A DNA stretch of 64,000 nucleotides. Origin: Denitrovibrio acetiphilus DSM 12809 (GTDB lineage: Bacteria; Chrysiogenota; Deferribacteres; Deferribacterales; Geovibrionaceae). The notes under the pieces are model-generated. The model saw only the letters and a program-made list of their open reading frames with translations. It did not search any database and was not told where the DNA came from. Where the stretch lies: NCBI RefSeq assembly GCF_000025725.1, contig NC_013943.1, positions 682,001 through 746,000 of the forward strand, in the 5' to 3' direction. Below, piece after piece: positions 25,961 to 35,724 of this stretch. Within the stretch, counting starts at the first letter, position 1, and each line of letters starts with the position of its first letter. Both the position numbers and the translations under genes were made by a program.

Positions 25961-27268
25961 TTATTCATGTTTAACGATCCATTTTCCGCCGAATGTACCT
26001 TGTCTTTCAACGAAACCGTTTTCACGTAAATATTTAATATTTTTCTCTATAGCAGTTTCAGATATTCCAACTATCTCAGATAGCTGTGGGATTGTTATTT
26101 CTGGATTATCACCCATTTGTTGAATGATTTTTTGCCTATTGGTATTTAGACTCCCCCAACTTGTTCCCCAACTTGTTCCCCAACCAGTCCCCCAACCTTC
26201 TATAGGCTTAAAAGTGGTCTTCAGAAAATTATCGGTAAAAGTGAATATGCTTTCGTCATATTTCTCAAGGATTCTGGGGATGCCGGAACCGAGCTGTTCC
26301 ACAAGGTCGAGGTCCTTGAAGACTCGCATAAGTTCTTTATTTCTGGGGGCAGAATATCCGGCAAGGAACTCTTCTTTTGTGAAAGAGTAGGGGAGACCTC
26401 CAGCTGAGGTAATCTCTATTCTATCGGGGAATATTTCAAAGACAGGTGGACGCTCATTTGAGTAGTCGTTGTGCACAATGGCATTGATAATTGCCTCTCT
26501 TAGAGCTCTGGGATCATATGGACGGCTTTCTATCCTCTCCTTAGAGGTAATCTGCGCAGCAGTTTTGTTTTCAAGTTCCAGTTTATCTAATACTTGCTTA
26601 GCTGCCTTAATAATTGAACAGTAACCGTATTCATTGTTTTCTATAAGCTCAGCTTTGGATAGCGAGCTGTATTTTGCCACCTTAATGGAAATTCCGTTGT
26701 TATCAGCCAGCAGATAGGCAGCATAGTTGTATTTCTTGTCTTCTGTAAGCAGTTCTAGATTGGATGCGAACTGGTCGTTGAGCTGTTTTCCTTTTTCCTG
26801 ATAGTAGATCTTTAGTTGCTCAAAGGTTAATTGTGTTTTGGGTGATTCAATCTTACCGATTGAGTTTCTTGTGCGTTTTGAAAAGAGGTCTTCTATCATT
26901 CGCTTAGGCATTGGTTCTGCCGATGAACCCACACGAATAAAACAGCCCTTTTCGGACATGCCATTTTTGCGAAGGTAGTATGGTTTTTCAGAGCCACTTG
27001 CTACAGTTATTTTGATAATGTCATTTTCAATTGATACATCAAAGAGCCCCATGGTGGACGGCTCTATATTATTTTTGATTCTGTCTTTGATCTTAAGCTG
27101 AGTATCGTCTAAATCTTCAATAGGATAGTGATTTCCTGAATCGTCAACGCCGATATAGATAATGCCGCCGTCTTTGTAGTTCAAGAAAGCAGTTACTTCT
27201 TGTTCAAACTTAGGATCACTCTTGTCATTAAGTTGTCGTTTGTATTCTATCCTGTTTGATTCAGCCAT
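25961..27268 (-). CDS. AlbA_2/Schlafen-type ATP-binding transcriptional regulator
   Basis: 435 residues from the ATG at 27268 (GGCAGGAAT upstream). A longer frame back to 27352 would overlap the integrase gene and is less likely. The N-terminal AlbA_2 domain (ESNRIEYKRQ, FLNYKDGGIIYIGVDDSG) is followed by an ATPase-like region (YDPRALREAIINAIVHNDYS, QLGSGIPRILEKY) and a C-terminal winged helix (ITIPQLSEIVGISETAIEKN). A Trp-Gly-Thr tandem linker precedes the helix. Proteins of this family often sit in islands and defence regions; the target is unknown. Confidence 0.82.
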   Translation of the reverse strand: MAESNRIEYKRQLNDKSDPKFEQEVTAFLNYKDGGIIYIGVDDSGNHYPIEDLDDTQLKIKDRIKNNIEPSTMGLFDVSIENDIIKITVASGSEKPYYLRKNGMSEKGCFIRVGSSAEPMPKRMIEDLFSKRTRNSIGKIESPKTQLTFEQLKIYYQEKGKQLNDQFASNLELLTEDKKYNYAAYLLADNNGISIKVAKYSSLSKAELIENNEYGYCSIIKAAKQVLDKLELENKTAAQITSKERIESRPYDPRALREAIINAIVHNDYSNERPPVFEIFPDRIEITSAGGLPYSFTKEEFLAGYSAPRNKELMRVFKDLDLVEQLGSGIPRILEKYDESIFTFTDNFLKTTFKPIEGWGTGWGTSWGTSWGSLNTNRQKIIQQMGDNPEITIPQLSEIVGISETAIEKNIKYLRENGFVERQGTFGGKWIVKHE

Positions 27269-27335
27269 ATTCCTGCCTTTAAAAAGAGAATAAGTAATTG
27301 TAGTTCCAAGCTTAGTTTCTGTAAATGATAAGTTG

Positions 27336-28364
27336 TTATTGTTTTTCATCAATGTCTTTATCGGTTGTGCTTACATTAACTTTGAGCTTATTAACAGCTG
27401 CTTTCAAGTGATCGGCTGTAAGGTGTGCGTAGATCTCTGTAGTTCTGATATCAGAGTGCCCCAGCAGGTCGCGTATGGTCTGTAATGTCTCTCCAGATAG
27501 GGCAAGAAGGCTTGCAAATGTGTGCCTGAGATCGTGTAGTCGCATATCAGGAAATCCGGCTTCGGTAAGGCAATCTTTAATATTGTGTGTCATAGTATCT
27601 TTATCTAAGTGGGTTCCTTTAATTTTGCCTGGGAAAAGATATCCTTGTTTAGGAGTGATACCGTTAAGAAGCTCATAAAGAGAGTCGCAGATTGGGATGT
27701 CTCTTGCTTCGTGGTTTTTTGTTTTTCTGATATGCACAACCATTCTTGTAAAGTCAATGTCATCCCAAGTTAATACGAGAGCTTCCGATCTTCTGCAACC
27801 GGTCAATACATAAAAGAAGAAAGCGTGTCGCAAGGGATTGTCACCTAAAATATTTGCAAATTTGTCCAAGTCATCGAAAGTGAGGAATTTTGGGAGATTC
27901 TTATCTATTTTTAACTGTTTGAATCCGTTTAATGGATTTTGAGCCAATTTTTCCCATTCAACAGCTTTTGAAAATGCTGCTTTTATGTTTCTGATATCTA
28001 TGTTGATGCTGGTTTTAGCGTACCCTGCTTTCAATCTATGCGTAGTAAAATCTGAAAGGTCTTTTTTGGTTACGCCATTTAAAAGCTTTTCTCCTATAAA
28101 ACCTTCAAAAGCATTAAGACTATAGCTCATTGAAGTATAGGTGGCTTTTTCTTTTTTATACTTATAGTCCTCTAGACAATCTGCGAAGAACTCGGAGATT
28201 GTTTCTGTCTTTTCAAGATCAGCTATCTTTTTTTGGAAATCTGATTTTTTAAGAGCTTTAAATATCCTTTCGGCCTCTGCTTTATTTTTAGTCCCAAGGC
28301 TCCTTTTGTGATTCCTGTCTATGATTACGTAATATGTCCCATTAGAGTGTTTCCAAAGTCTCAT
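27336..28364 (-). CDS. int: Tyrosine recombinase, probable integrase of the tRNA-Arg island
   Basis: 342 residues with an N-terminal DNA-binding part and a full catalytic domain: GCRRSEALVLTW (Arg I), HDLRHTFASLLALSG (His-x-x-Arg) and LLGHSDIRTTEIYAHL (His and the Tyr nucleophile). It begins after TAGGAGGA, 9 bases downstream of the excisionase-like gene. It lies about 3.5 kb from the left attachment site and its island carries phased arm-like repeats at both ends, making it the best candidate for mobilising the island. Confidence 0.9.
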   Translation of the reverse strand: MRLWKHSNGTYYVIIDRNHKRSLGTKNKAEAERIFKALKKSDFQKKIADLEKTETISEFFADCLEDYKYKKEKATYTSMSYSLNAFEGFIGEKLLNGVTKKDLSDFTTHRLKAGYAKTSINIDIRNIKAAFSKAVEWEKLAQNPLNGFKQLKIDKNLPKFLTFDDLDKFANILGDNPLRHAFFFYVLTGCRRSEALVLTWDDIDFTRMVVHIRKTKNHEARDIPICDSLYELLNGITPKQGYLFPGKIKGTHLDKDTMTHNIKDCLTEAGFPDMRLHDLRHTFASLLALSGETLQTIRDLLGHSDIRTTEIYAHLTADHLKAAVNKLKVNVSTTDKDIDEKQ

Positions 28365-28373
28365 GTGTTCCTC

Positions 28374-29114
28374 CTAAGATACTTTTTTAATTATGCTGTT
28401 AAGCTTACTTTCGAAAGCTATCTGGTCTCTAAGGTAGTAGTTGTCAATGGATGTGCTATCAACGACCCATTTGCCGTTGTTGCCGTTCAGACTGACTTCT
28501 TGGTAGCCGAAAATATCACCATTTGATAACCTTTCTAGAAGCCAGTTCTTGCCTTTGCCTGCGTATTTGCACGCATCTTTGAAGCTGAGCCACCTTGTAT
28601 TTGTCGTGTTGGCGTTTTGTTGCATGATCGAATTCATCTTTTCCACAAGGTCATCGGTGATGTTGTTAAGGAATATTTGGATATCATAATCCCGTACTAA
28701 CTGCTTGAACGCTGAGAGAGCTCTTTTGTATGATAAAAATGAGCTGACACTATCCTCGAATATTTCCAGAGTTGTATTGTCTGAAATATTCATTGCTCGT
28801 GCCCTGTAGAGTATGTCAATGAGTTCAGACTGTGTACTGTCAAAATGAGCAGGAGACATGAGGTAAAGCTTGTATGCTACTTCAAGTTCAACGACATATA
28901 TCCCATATTTTTTAAAGGCAGATATGGCTTCATGAGGGCTTCCTGGGAATAGCTTTATGAACTCTATAGCGTGTGAACGCATTTGTTCATCTGATTCTGG
29001 TATAAGCTTTAAAGCTTTTTTGAGTAATTGCTGTAAGTGGGAGTTGTCCATAGCGACGTTGCTGTTAGAGTTATCACATTGCTGTAGCTCGTTTTGACCT
29101 GATATATCGTTCAT
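28374..29114 (-). CDS. Excisionase-like DNA-binding protein
   Basis: 246 residues. The N-terminal 170 are helical and unrecognised. The end (RWLSFKDACKYAGKGKNWLL, then GKWVVDSTSIDNYY) looks like a helix-turn-helix of the Xis/MerR-type. It is followed directly by the integrase, so excision or integration control is plausible. AAGGAGGT precedes the ATG. Confidence 0.6.
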   Translation of the reverse strand: MNDISGQNELQQCDNSNSNVAMDNSHLQQLLKKALKLIPESDEQMRSHAIEFIKLFPGSPHEAISAFKKYGIYVVELEVAYKLYLMSPAHFDSTQSELIDILYRARAMNISDNTTLEIFEDSVSSFLSYKRALSAFKQLVRDYDIQIFLNNITDDLVEKMNSIMQQNANTTNTRWLSFKDACKYAGKGKNWLLERLSNGDIFGYQEVSLNGNNGKWVVDSTSIDNYYLRDQIAFESKLNSIIKKVS

Positions 29115-29218
29115 TTTACCTCCTTATTCTTGTTGCTTGCCTGCATGTGTGCAACATATTGATATTTATGATGTTTGCGACTGTTCTTGAGTGCATGTGT
29201 CTGCATGGACCTGCATGT

Positions 29219-30541
29219 CTATAAATTGCATCTGGCTTCAGCAAGGACGTTCATATCTATGTAATAAAACATGCCTGGTGTCTTCTTTTCAGGGACTAAT
29301 CCTAGGCTTTTCAGCTTACTGCCGACGACATTTTCTTTGTATTTGTTATTGATACCTAATTGGTCACAGACAAATCTGTTAAGTCGCTCTGTGATATCTT
29401 TTACCTGCATGAACTCTATGAGCTCTTCAGTACGTATTTGCTCTAGAACATTTATTAGAGCTAAATCTAATAGATCATTCTTTTGAGAACGCTTTTTGGC
29501 TGTGAAGATTTCCCAAGTGTAAGCTGTATGGGCAATAAGATAGTCTGTTATCTTTATACCTGCTGTAATGAGCTCTGCATCGATTTTGGTGCGAGAATCT
29601 CCCATGGCATTGTAAATGTGGAATAAGATAGAAGCGATTTTGACAGGAGTTGGTCTGTGTTTAGATAGGAACTCATTGAAGTGTTTAATACCATAAACGT
29701 TATACTCCATTTTATTGCCAATTGTTTTTTCCCACGAAATCCAAAGTTCTTTAGCATCATCATTAAGTGGAGTGATTGTTTCTGTTTCTGCTCGATTATC
29801 GACTAATGTTTCGAATATGCTGTAAAACTTATTTTGTGTTTCAGGAGATAACTGAGCTTCTGAATACAGGCGTATAGTATTTGGAAAATTAAAAAAGAGA
29901 ATCCTTTGTATAAATCCAGAGTGCATGTCGGCACTAGAAAGTATTTCTCTAGTAGAATCAGGTGTTCCGTTCATTACTAATGAAATAATATTGTAATCAA
30001 CTAGTTTAGTGCCAGAATTTATAGTGCTACGCTTGAATTCTCCTCCTGAAAATGATTGATTGAGAAGTGACTTGTATGCCTCACTGCCTTTGCTGGAATA
30101 CATCCCCATTTCAGATAACAAGCCAATGCCTTCATCTCTAAACAAGAGTATTCCTTGAATTGTCATGTGAAGCAGATCAATAAGCTTTTCATAAGTACAA
30201 CTGCTTAGGTAGAGTTCAACTCGTTCTTTTTGTCTAGAGTTAATTGTTCTTTCTAAACGATTTACTAGTTTCATAAAGAAGCTTGTGACAACTGATTTGC
30301 TTGATCCGCTAATCCCGAGGAAGTACATGAAAAGATTATTCGTTACCAGATAATCAAATTTGATTGCAGCAAGGTGCTGTGCACCGACTAAGTTACCACT
30401 GATAACCAAAAAGCAAAGCATGACTGCAGCAAGCTCGGTAGATTTGCTGTCTGCAATCTCTTTTACGTCATGGACTAGCTCTTCCTTTAAACACTCTTCT
30501 GGAAATTCAAGTTGGGTCGGGTTCTGAATTGGTTTGTACAT
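29219..30541 (-). CDS. DUF3987-type replication/primase-helicase-like ATPase
   Basis: 440 residues. A Walker A-like GISGSSKSVVTSFF near residue 76, an acidic Walker B-like GILLFRDEGIGLLSEMG and the segment LVMNGTPDSTREIL are typical of DUF3987 proteins found in islands and phages beside excisionases and integrases. It probably acts in replication of the excised element. It starts after CAGGAGT and is divergent from the XRE gene. Confidence 0.7.
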   Translation of the reverse strand: MYKPIQNPTQLEFPEECLKEELVHDVKEIADSKSTELAAVMLCFLVISGNLVGAQHLAAIKFDYLVTNNLFMYFLGISGSSKSVVTSFFMKLVNRLERTINSRQKERVELYLSSCTYEKLIDLLHMTIQGILLFRDEGIGLLSEMGMYSSKGSEAYKSLLNQSFSGGEFKRSTINSGTKLVDYNIISLVMNGTPDSTREILSSADMHSGFIQRILFFNFPNTIRLYSEAQLSPETQNKFYSIFETLVDNRAETETITPLNDDAKELWISWEKTIGNKMEYNVYGIKHFNEFLSKHRPTPVKIASILFHIYNAMGDSRTKIDAELITAGIKITDYLIAHTAYTWEIFTAKKRSQKNDLLDLALINVLEQIRTEELIEFMQVKDITERLNRFVCDQLGINNKYKENVVGSKLKSLGLVPEKKTPGMFYYIDMNVLAEARCNL

Positions 30542-30643
30542 GTAGACTCCTGTCGTATTCTTATTTATTACGTACAGTAATATTGTGGAAATATAGTCGT
30601 GTTTTGAGTGTGTGTCAAGTATGTTTTATTCGTAATTAATATA

Positions 30644-30671
30644 TTGACTATGTAGTAATATGTGGTAATAT
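30644..30671 (+). promoter_or_regulatory. Promoter of the XRE gene
   Basis: TTGACT at 30644-30649 and TAATAT at 30666-30671 are 16 bp apart. The motif GTAATAT repeats around it (30568-30574, 30654-30660, 30665-30671) and could bind the XRE protein on both divergent promoters. Confidence 0.5.
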
Positions 30672-30692
30672 TTGGCTTAGGGAGATACTTAT

Positions 30693-31700
30693 ATGGGTAC
30701 AAACTTAGGTAACCTTTTGTTAGAAGAAAGGAAGAAGCTCGGTTTAAAACAGTCTGAACTAGCGATCAAAGCAAATATTTCACAATCATATGTAACGAAA
30801 GTGGAGCAAGGTAAATTATTACCTGCTCCAGAAAAAATTATTAAGTTATTAGAATGCTATTCACTCTCTTTTAATACTTTGTACGATATTCTTTTCGAAT
30901 ATTTGAACCTTCTCAACCTGGAAGATTCCGAACGTTTTAGAAATTTGTTTATAAGGTCAGGTGTGTCGGATATTTTCTTTAAGCCACTTCTAGAAAAAAT
31001 TAACGTATACAACACCAGTACGAAGTATTCTATTGATGCATTGTTACAGTTTTCTGATTCAGGGGTAGTTATTAAAAACAACTTCATAAATATAATAAAT
31101 AAGACTTGTGAACAGATGAGACTATCTTTCTTGCAGACGCCATTTCTCAATGTTATCAATTTTCTAAAGCTGTATGAATTTAAGTTTGATTTTTTGTCTC
31201 TTTGTATTCTTAATGAAGAAATTGTTAATGATGTAGAGAGTTCTTTGCCAATTGAGCTAAGTTCTGAGTATGAAGCAACAAGTGATGAGGTGTTTGACTG
31301 GGAACATAACGGTGGTCCGAGTATGGAAGAGTTTCATAATATGAGAGAAGAGCAAATTCAATTTGTCCCTATTGATGATGTCATGGAGAAGGATGTTGTA
31401 AATGCGGCTAATAATCTAGAGGGGGAGAAATATTATTCTGCTCTTAAAGGGTCTTTTTCATATTCAGGCGAGAGCTTTTTTTATTCAGATGACATGATGT
31501 ATGCACTGTTTTTTGCTGAAGGCTCTATCTCTCAGTTATTACAACAACTCAACTCATTTTCAGATCCTGTTGTTAATGAGCTTATTAAGACAATTGATCT
31601 TATAAAAAAACATCCAGATCAAAGATATGCTGATAAATCGTATAAATTGATCTATGACACTATTCTACTAGTAAAAGAAGCCATGATGAGAAAAAGCTAA
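30693..31700 (+). CDS. XRE-family transcriptional regulator of the island
   Basis: 335 residues. The first 65 form a clear helix-turn-helix (ERKKLGLKQSELAIKANISQ, then YVTKVEQGKLLPAPEKI). The remaining 270 are helical and acidic, not recognised, and may sense a signal. It is divergent from the DUF3987-excisionase-integrase set, the usual place for an element repressor. AGGGAGA precedes the ATG. Confidence 0.82.
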   Translation: MGTNLGNLLLEERKKLGLKQSELAIKANISQSYVTKVEQGKLLPAPEKIIKLLECYSLSFNTLYDILFEYLNLLNLEDSERFRNLFIRSGVSDIFFKPLLEKINVYNTSTKYSIDALLQFSDSGVVIKNNFINIINKTCEQMRLSFLQTPFLNVINFLKLYEFKFDFLSLCILNEEIVNDVESSLPIELSSEYEATSDEVFDWEHNGGPSMEEFHNMREEQIQFVPIDDVMEKDVVNAANNLEGEKYYSALKGSFSYSGESFFYSDDMMYALFFAEGSISQLLQQLNSFSDPVVNELIKTIDLIKKHPDQRYADKSYKLIYDTILLVKEAMMRKS

Positions 31701-32142
31701 ATTTTGTGATGAAGTACAATAAATAAACGGTCATATTGATGGCTGATATTTAATTAATAAAGTGACTATTTTATAGCTTCTAATACAACAAAGTACTACG
31801 TATTATATGTTTCTTTAGTGTTTTGGTGATTTTAGAGTTTTGTTGTGCTAATTCCCCAATATTTCATCTTTGAAAAATTCGTTTAAGTATATGTCTCTAG
31901 ACTTGTCATAAATATCAAAGCCATCTGACACAAACTTTATCAATAAGCTTGATTATATATCAGAATAGGTGGTTGCTTTCAGAGCATATATTGTGAGATA
32001 GCATCACTTAGTATTATTACACCCTCCGAATAAAATAAACTGAATGTACTACTTTAAATGCTGTAAATATATTAACTTGTTGATTATTATACAACAAGTG
32101 GGTTTCGTCTGTGATTAAGTTTTCGACTTGTGTCATTGTTTT
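31701..32142. other. Long AT-rich gap with one gene remnant
   Basis: No full gene. On the minus strand 31848 to about 31950 reads VSDGFDIYDKSRDIYLNEFF and ends at a TAG, which looks like a decayed C-terminus. Otherwise only AT-rich sequence is seen. Confidence 0.4.
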
Positions 32143-32171
32143 TTGATTTAACAATCATATTAAGATATAAT
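32143..32171 (+). promoter_or_regulatory. Promoter of the SIR2-HerA operon
   Basis: TTGATT (32143-32148) and TATAAT (32166-32171) with an exact 17-bp spacer; the SIR2 start is 26 bases further on. Confidence 0.7.
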
Positions 32172-32196
32172 CTATATAAAGTATGGAGGTGGATGC

Positions 32197-33432
32197 GTGG
32201 GATTTTCACATGACCCATCTGATTATATCAAGGGCCTGCAATCACTATTGAATAACGACAAAAAGAAAATTGGTTTTCTATTTGGTGCGGGTTCTTCTTT
32301 AGCATCAAAAAATGATCGCTCCAGGACAATTCCTGCTGTAAAGGAAATGACTGCAACTGTTCTAGATGAAATTAATGATGAAACATTTAAATTAGCGATT
32401 GAAAATATAACTGAAGAAATAGTAGCAGAGGAGCATAGTTTTAATATTGAGTCATTTCTTACCAAGCTTGAGCAAAAGCACGAAGTTATTGGCACTGGGA
32501 CACTTAATGGGCTCAATAGATCAGGATTTGAATCTTTGATCATTAAAACAAAAGATGAAATATGCAAGATTGTAAGTATCCACGAGGATGTAGAAGCTAT
32601 AGAACAAGTTCAAACGGACTTTGCAGAATGGTTGAGTATTGCTGATAGAAAATATCCTGTGGAAATCTTTACAACCAATTATGATTACCTATTCGAAATA
32701 GGATTAGAGTATCATAATCTCCCGTATTTTGATGGTTTTGTCGGTAGTTACAAGCCTTTCTTTTGTTCCGATTTTGTTAGTGATTTCCAATATTTACCAA
32801 AACAAACTAAACTTTGGAAGCTGCACGGCTCTTTGGGCTTGTCTTATGATATTGACTCAAAGAAATTTATTAGGACATCAGGAATCGATGATGGTTTATT
32901 AATATATCCATCAGTATTGAAATATACGAACTCCAAAAAACAACCTTATGGCACATTAATTGATCGCCTGTATAGTTTTATGAAGCAAGAAGATTCAGTT
33001 CTTATAACTTGTGGTTATTCTTTTGGAGATGAGCATGTAAATGAAAGAATAATTTCAGGCTTACAATATTCAGATGGTGCAAATTTAATCGCTTTACTTT
33101 ATGACGAAGAATTTAATGAAGAAAGTGATGTTGCAAAATTAGCATTAAATAATAATAAAATCTCAATATACTCTAACAGAAGTGCAGTTATAGGGTGCAG
33201 GTTCGGTAAGTGGAAGTTGCTAAAAGAACCTGATCATAATAAAACTTTGGCTCTGAATGTATATTTCGATGAGGATGCTCCAATTCTGAGTGATACATTA
33301 AATACGGAGATGAAGGGAAATGAAGTTTGGAGTGGAGAAGGTGAGCTTACCATCGTAGATTTTAGTAAACTTATTTTGTTTCTGAAAAATATGACCTTAG
33401 CTCATTATAACTCAAAAAGAGATGATATATGA
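32197..33432 (+). CDS. SIR2-family NAD+-consuming defence effector
   Basis: 411 residues from a GTG start with GGAGG seven bases before. The SIR2 fold is shown by FLFGAGSSLAS near residue 28, EIFTTNYDYLFE and LWKLHGSLG, with a later CGYSFGDEHVN. These are the NAD-binding and catalytic boxes of SIR2 NADases. In the known SIR2-HerA (Nezha) anti-phage systems this protein forms a complex with a HerA helicase and depletes NAD on infection. The HerA gene overlaps its stop (ATGA). Confidence 0.88.
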   Translation: MGFSHDPSDYIKGLQSLLNNDKKKIGFLFGAGSSLASKNDRSRTIPAVKEMTATVLDEINDETFKLAIENITEEIVAEEHSFNIESFLTKLEQKHEVIGTGTLNGLNRSGFESLIIKTKDEICKIVSIHEDVEAIEQVQTDFAEWLSIADRKYPVEIFTTNYDYLFEIGLEYHNLPYFDGFVGSYKPFFCSDFVSDFQYLPKQTKLWKLHGSLGLSYDIDSKKFIRTSGIDDGLLIYPSVLKYTNSKKQPYGTLIDRLYSFMKQEDSVLITCGYSFGDEHVNERIISGLQYSDGANLIALLYDEEFNEESDVAKLALNNNKISIYSNRSAVIGCRFGKWKLLKEPDHNKTLALNVYFDEDAPILSDTLNTEMKGNEVWSGEGELTIVDFSKLILFLKNMTLAHYNSKRDDI

Positions 33433-35213
33433 AGAGCTATACTGAAGTTGGGGAAGTTGCTAGTGTAAATGGTAATGTTATTTCCGTTAAGTTAAACAAT
33501 AAAGTTAAGTCAAACATGCCTATCATTAACGGGGTTGTTTATAGGTTTGGTCAAATAGGGTCATTTATGAAAATCCCATTAGGCTATACTAATTTAATTG
33601 GAATTGTGACTCAAATTGGATCAGACGCTATTCCTGAAGCTCTTTTAGAGAAAATGAAAGAAAACTTCGACAACTTAGAGAACCATCAATGGCTAAGAGT
33701 ATCTCTTGTTGGAGAGCAAGTTGCAGGCTATTTTGAGCGAGGAGTTTCTCAAACGCCTACAACAGGGGACAAAGTACATTTTGTGACTTTGGAAGATCTG
33801 GATATTATATATGGAGGCTTTTCCCCTGAAAAATCAATTAGCATTGGGAATATAAGCTTTTCCGAAAGTCTTAAGGCAAAATTAGATCTTGATAAACTAG
33901 TCTCTAGGCATTGTGCTGTACTTGGTTCTACTGGAAGTGGAAAATCTAATACTGTTTCAGTGATTCTTAATGCTATTATTGAGAAAGATTTTCCTCGGTC
34001 GAGAATTTTAGTTATAGATCCTCATGGCGAATATAATAGTGCATTGGGTCAAAACAGTCGCGTGTATAGAGTAGGTGCAAATTCCGAAAACCAAAATCTG
34101 TACGTGCCATATTGGGCTCTCCCATTTAAAGAATTAATGAGCATATTTTCTGGACATCTAACTGATCCAAATGTCGAGCATATCAGAGAGAAGATTCTGA
34201 ATGCAAAAATTCATGCAAATGAAAGTTCCAATTTAAATATTCAGAATGAAATAATCACTGCAGATACTCCAATACCTTTTGATATCAAAGATATATGGTT
34301 TGAGCTTGATGACTTTGAAAGAAGGACTCTAAGTGTTAGCCGTCAGCCTGATTCTGTATGTGAGTTAATTAGCGAAGGAAATAAGGTTAATTTGACTTCC
34401 AATGAGTATCCTCCAGCATCTACAGGTAGTGCTGCCCCATATTTAAATTTTCAAGCGAAAGGAATACTAACTTTTTTAGACAGCATGAGAAATAAACTGA
34501 AGGATAGTAGGTATAGTTTTTTATTTAAACCTGGGCCTTATTCGTATGATAAAGAGGACGGATGTGAGAAAGATCTGAGTGACTTGCTACATGATTGGCT
34601 TTGTGGTGATAAAACTGTAACAATCTTAGACCTCTCTGGGGTTCCAGCAGAAATAATGACTTCTATATCTGGGACTCTGCTTAATATAATTTATGATGCA
34701 CTATTTTGGGGGCAAAACTTTTCAATTGGAGGGAGGCAGCAGCCTTTATTGATAGTTCTTGAGGAAGCTCATAATTATTTGAAGTCGGGACTCAATTCGT
34801 ATGCATCAAGGACAGTTCAAACAATTGCTAAAGAAGGACGGAAGTATGGAGTAGGCCTATTATTGGCTACACAACGCCCATCAGAAATTGATGAAACTGT
34901 TTTGAGTCAATGTGGAACAGTCGTTGCGCTTCGAATGAATAATGCTAAAGACAGAGGACATATTCGTTCAGCCATTCAAGATGAATTGCAAACATTAATT
35001 GATCTATTACCTAGCTTAAGAACTGGCGAAGGAATTATATCTGGAGAAGCGGTGAAAATACCATCTAGAGTTCAATTTTATAAATCTGCAAGGTCACCAA
35101 AAAGTTCAGATCCAGAGGTAACAGAAATGTGGAAATTAGATATTGAATCTAATATTGAAGATTATAAACAGTTAGTTGTGAATTGGCGTAACAAACAACT
35201 CGAGAGGAGATAA
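33429..35213 (+). CDS. herA: HerA-type hexameric helicase/ATPase of the SIR2-HerA system
   Basis: 594 residues. An N-terminal HAS-barrel (VGEVASVNGNVISVKL), Walker A LGSTGSGKSNTVS near residue 166, ILVIDPHGEYNS, Walker B PLLIVLEEAHNYL and ATQRPSEIDETVLSQCGT match HerA ATPases. It is coupled by ATGA to the SIR2 gene and followed two bases after its stop by a KTSC gene. Expected to be the sensor or activating partner of SIR2. Confidence 0.9.
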   Translation: MKSYTEVGEVASVNGNVISVKLNNKVKSNMPIINGVVYRFGQIGSFMKIPLGYTNLIGIVTQIGSDAIPEALLEKMKENFDNLENHQWLRVSLVGEQVAGYFERGVSQTPTTGDKVHFVTLEDLDIIYGGFSPEKSISIGNISFSESLKAKLDLDKLVSRHCAVLGSTGSGKSNTVSVILNAIIEKDFPRSRILVIDPHGEYNSALGQNSRVYRVGANSENQNLYVPYWALPFKELMSIFSGHLTDPNVEHIREKILNAKIHANESSNLNIQNEIITADTPIPFDIKDIWFELDDFERRTLSVSRQPDSVCELISEGNKVNLTSNEYPPASTGSAAPYLNFQAKGILTFLDSMRNKLKDSRYSFLFKPGPYSYDKEDGCEKDLSDLLHDWLCGDKTVTILDLSGVPAEIMTSISGTLLNIIYDALFWGQNFSIGGRQQPLLIVLEEAHNYLKSGLNSYASRTVQTIAKEGRKYGVGLLLATQRPSEIDETVLSQCGTVVALRMNNAKDRGHIRSAIQDELQTLIDLLPSLRTGEGIISGEAVKIPSRVQFYKSARSPKSSDPEVTEMWKLDIESNIEDYKQLVVNWRNKQLERR

Positions 35214-35215
35214 AA

Positions 35216-35437
35216 ATGAGTATTCCAGAAATGGTTCCTGTTGCTTCTTCAAATGTTGCAGAAATTGGACATGATGCAAACACTGAGGTCTTATTCATTA
35301 GATTTAATGATGGTTCTTTATATACGTATAAAGGGGTTCCGGTTTTTGAATATGAAGGACTGCTTAGTGCTGATTCAGTAGGATCTTACTTACACAGAAA
35401 TATTAAAGGTAATTACCCTTATGAAAGGATTGGGTGA
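35216..35437 (+). CDS. KTSC-domain small protein in the SIR2-HerA operon
   Basis: 73 residues. VASSNVAEIGHDANTEVLFI, then RFNDGSLYTYKGVP and a SVGSYLHRNIKGNY end match the KTSC domain (conserved Ser, GSxYxYxxVP, SxGxxxxxxI). AGGAGATAAAA precedes the ATG and lies within the HerA stop, so it is translated with the system. KTSC function is not known. Confidence 0.82.
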   Translation: MSIPEMVPVASSNVAEIGHDANTEVLFIRFNDGSLYTYKGVPVFEYEGLLSADSVGSYLHRNIKGNYPYERIG

Positions 35438-35446
35438 TGGCTACTG

Positions 35447-35620
35447 TTAATTAGTTTCTTTGCCCATAACCGCAAAATAAAATCCCCAGTCCATATCTTT
35501 GCATAGCTTGTAGAAGTTACGCATGATTATTTTGGCATTACCGTCTTTCACAGCTTGAATGCTGTGCCTTAGTTCAGGATCTTGCCTAATGTGTTTATGT
35601 TGTACCCTCACAGAACTGGG
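35447..35620 (-). pseudogene. 3' remnant of an unknown gene (copy 1)
   Basis: On the minus strand it reads IRQDPELRHSIQAVKDGNAK, then IIMRNFYKLCKDMDWGFYFA and a stop at 35447-35449. A second version of its end lies at 36667. Upstream the frame shifts (NIAQFCEG appears in another frame), so it is broken. Confidence 0.55.
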
Positions 35621-35724
35621 CGATGTTTATTTCTAAAAAGCTCAATTAATCTTATAATTATAACTGCTTTAGGGTATTATTGTGTTGTGAAGAGATCACA
35701 TTACGCTTGATCATGGAGGGGTAG

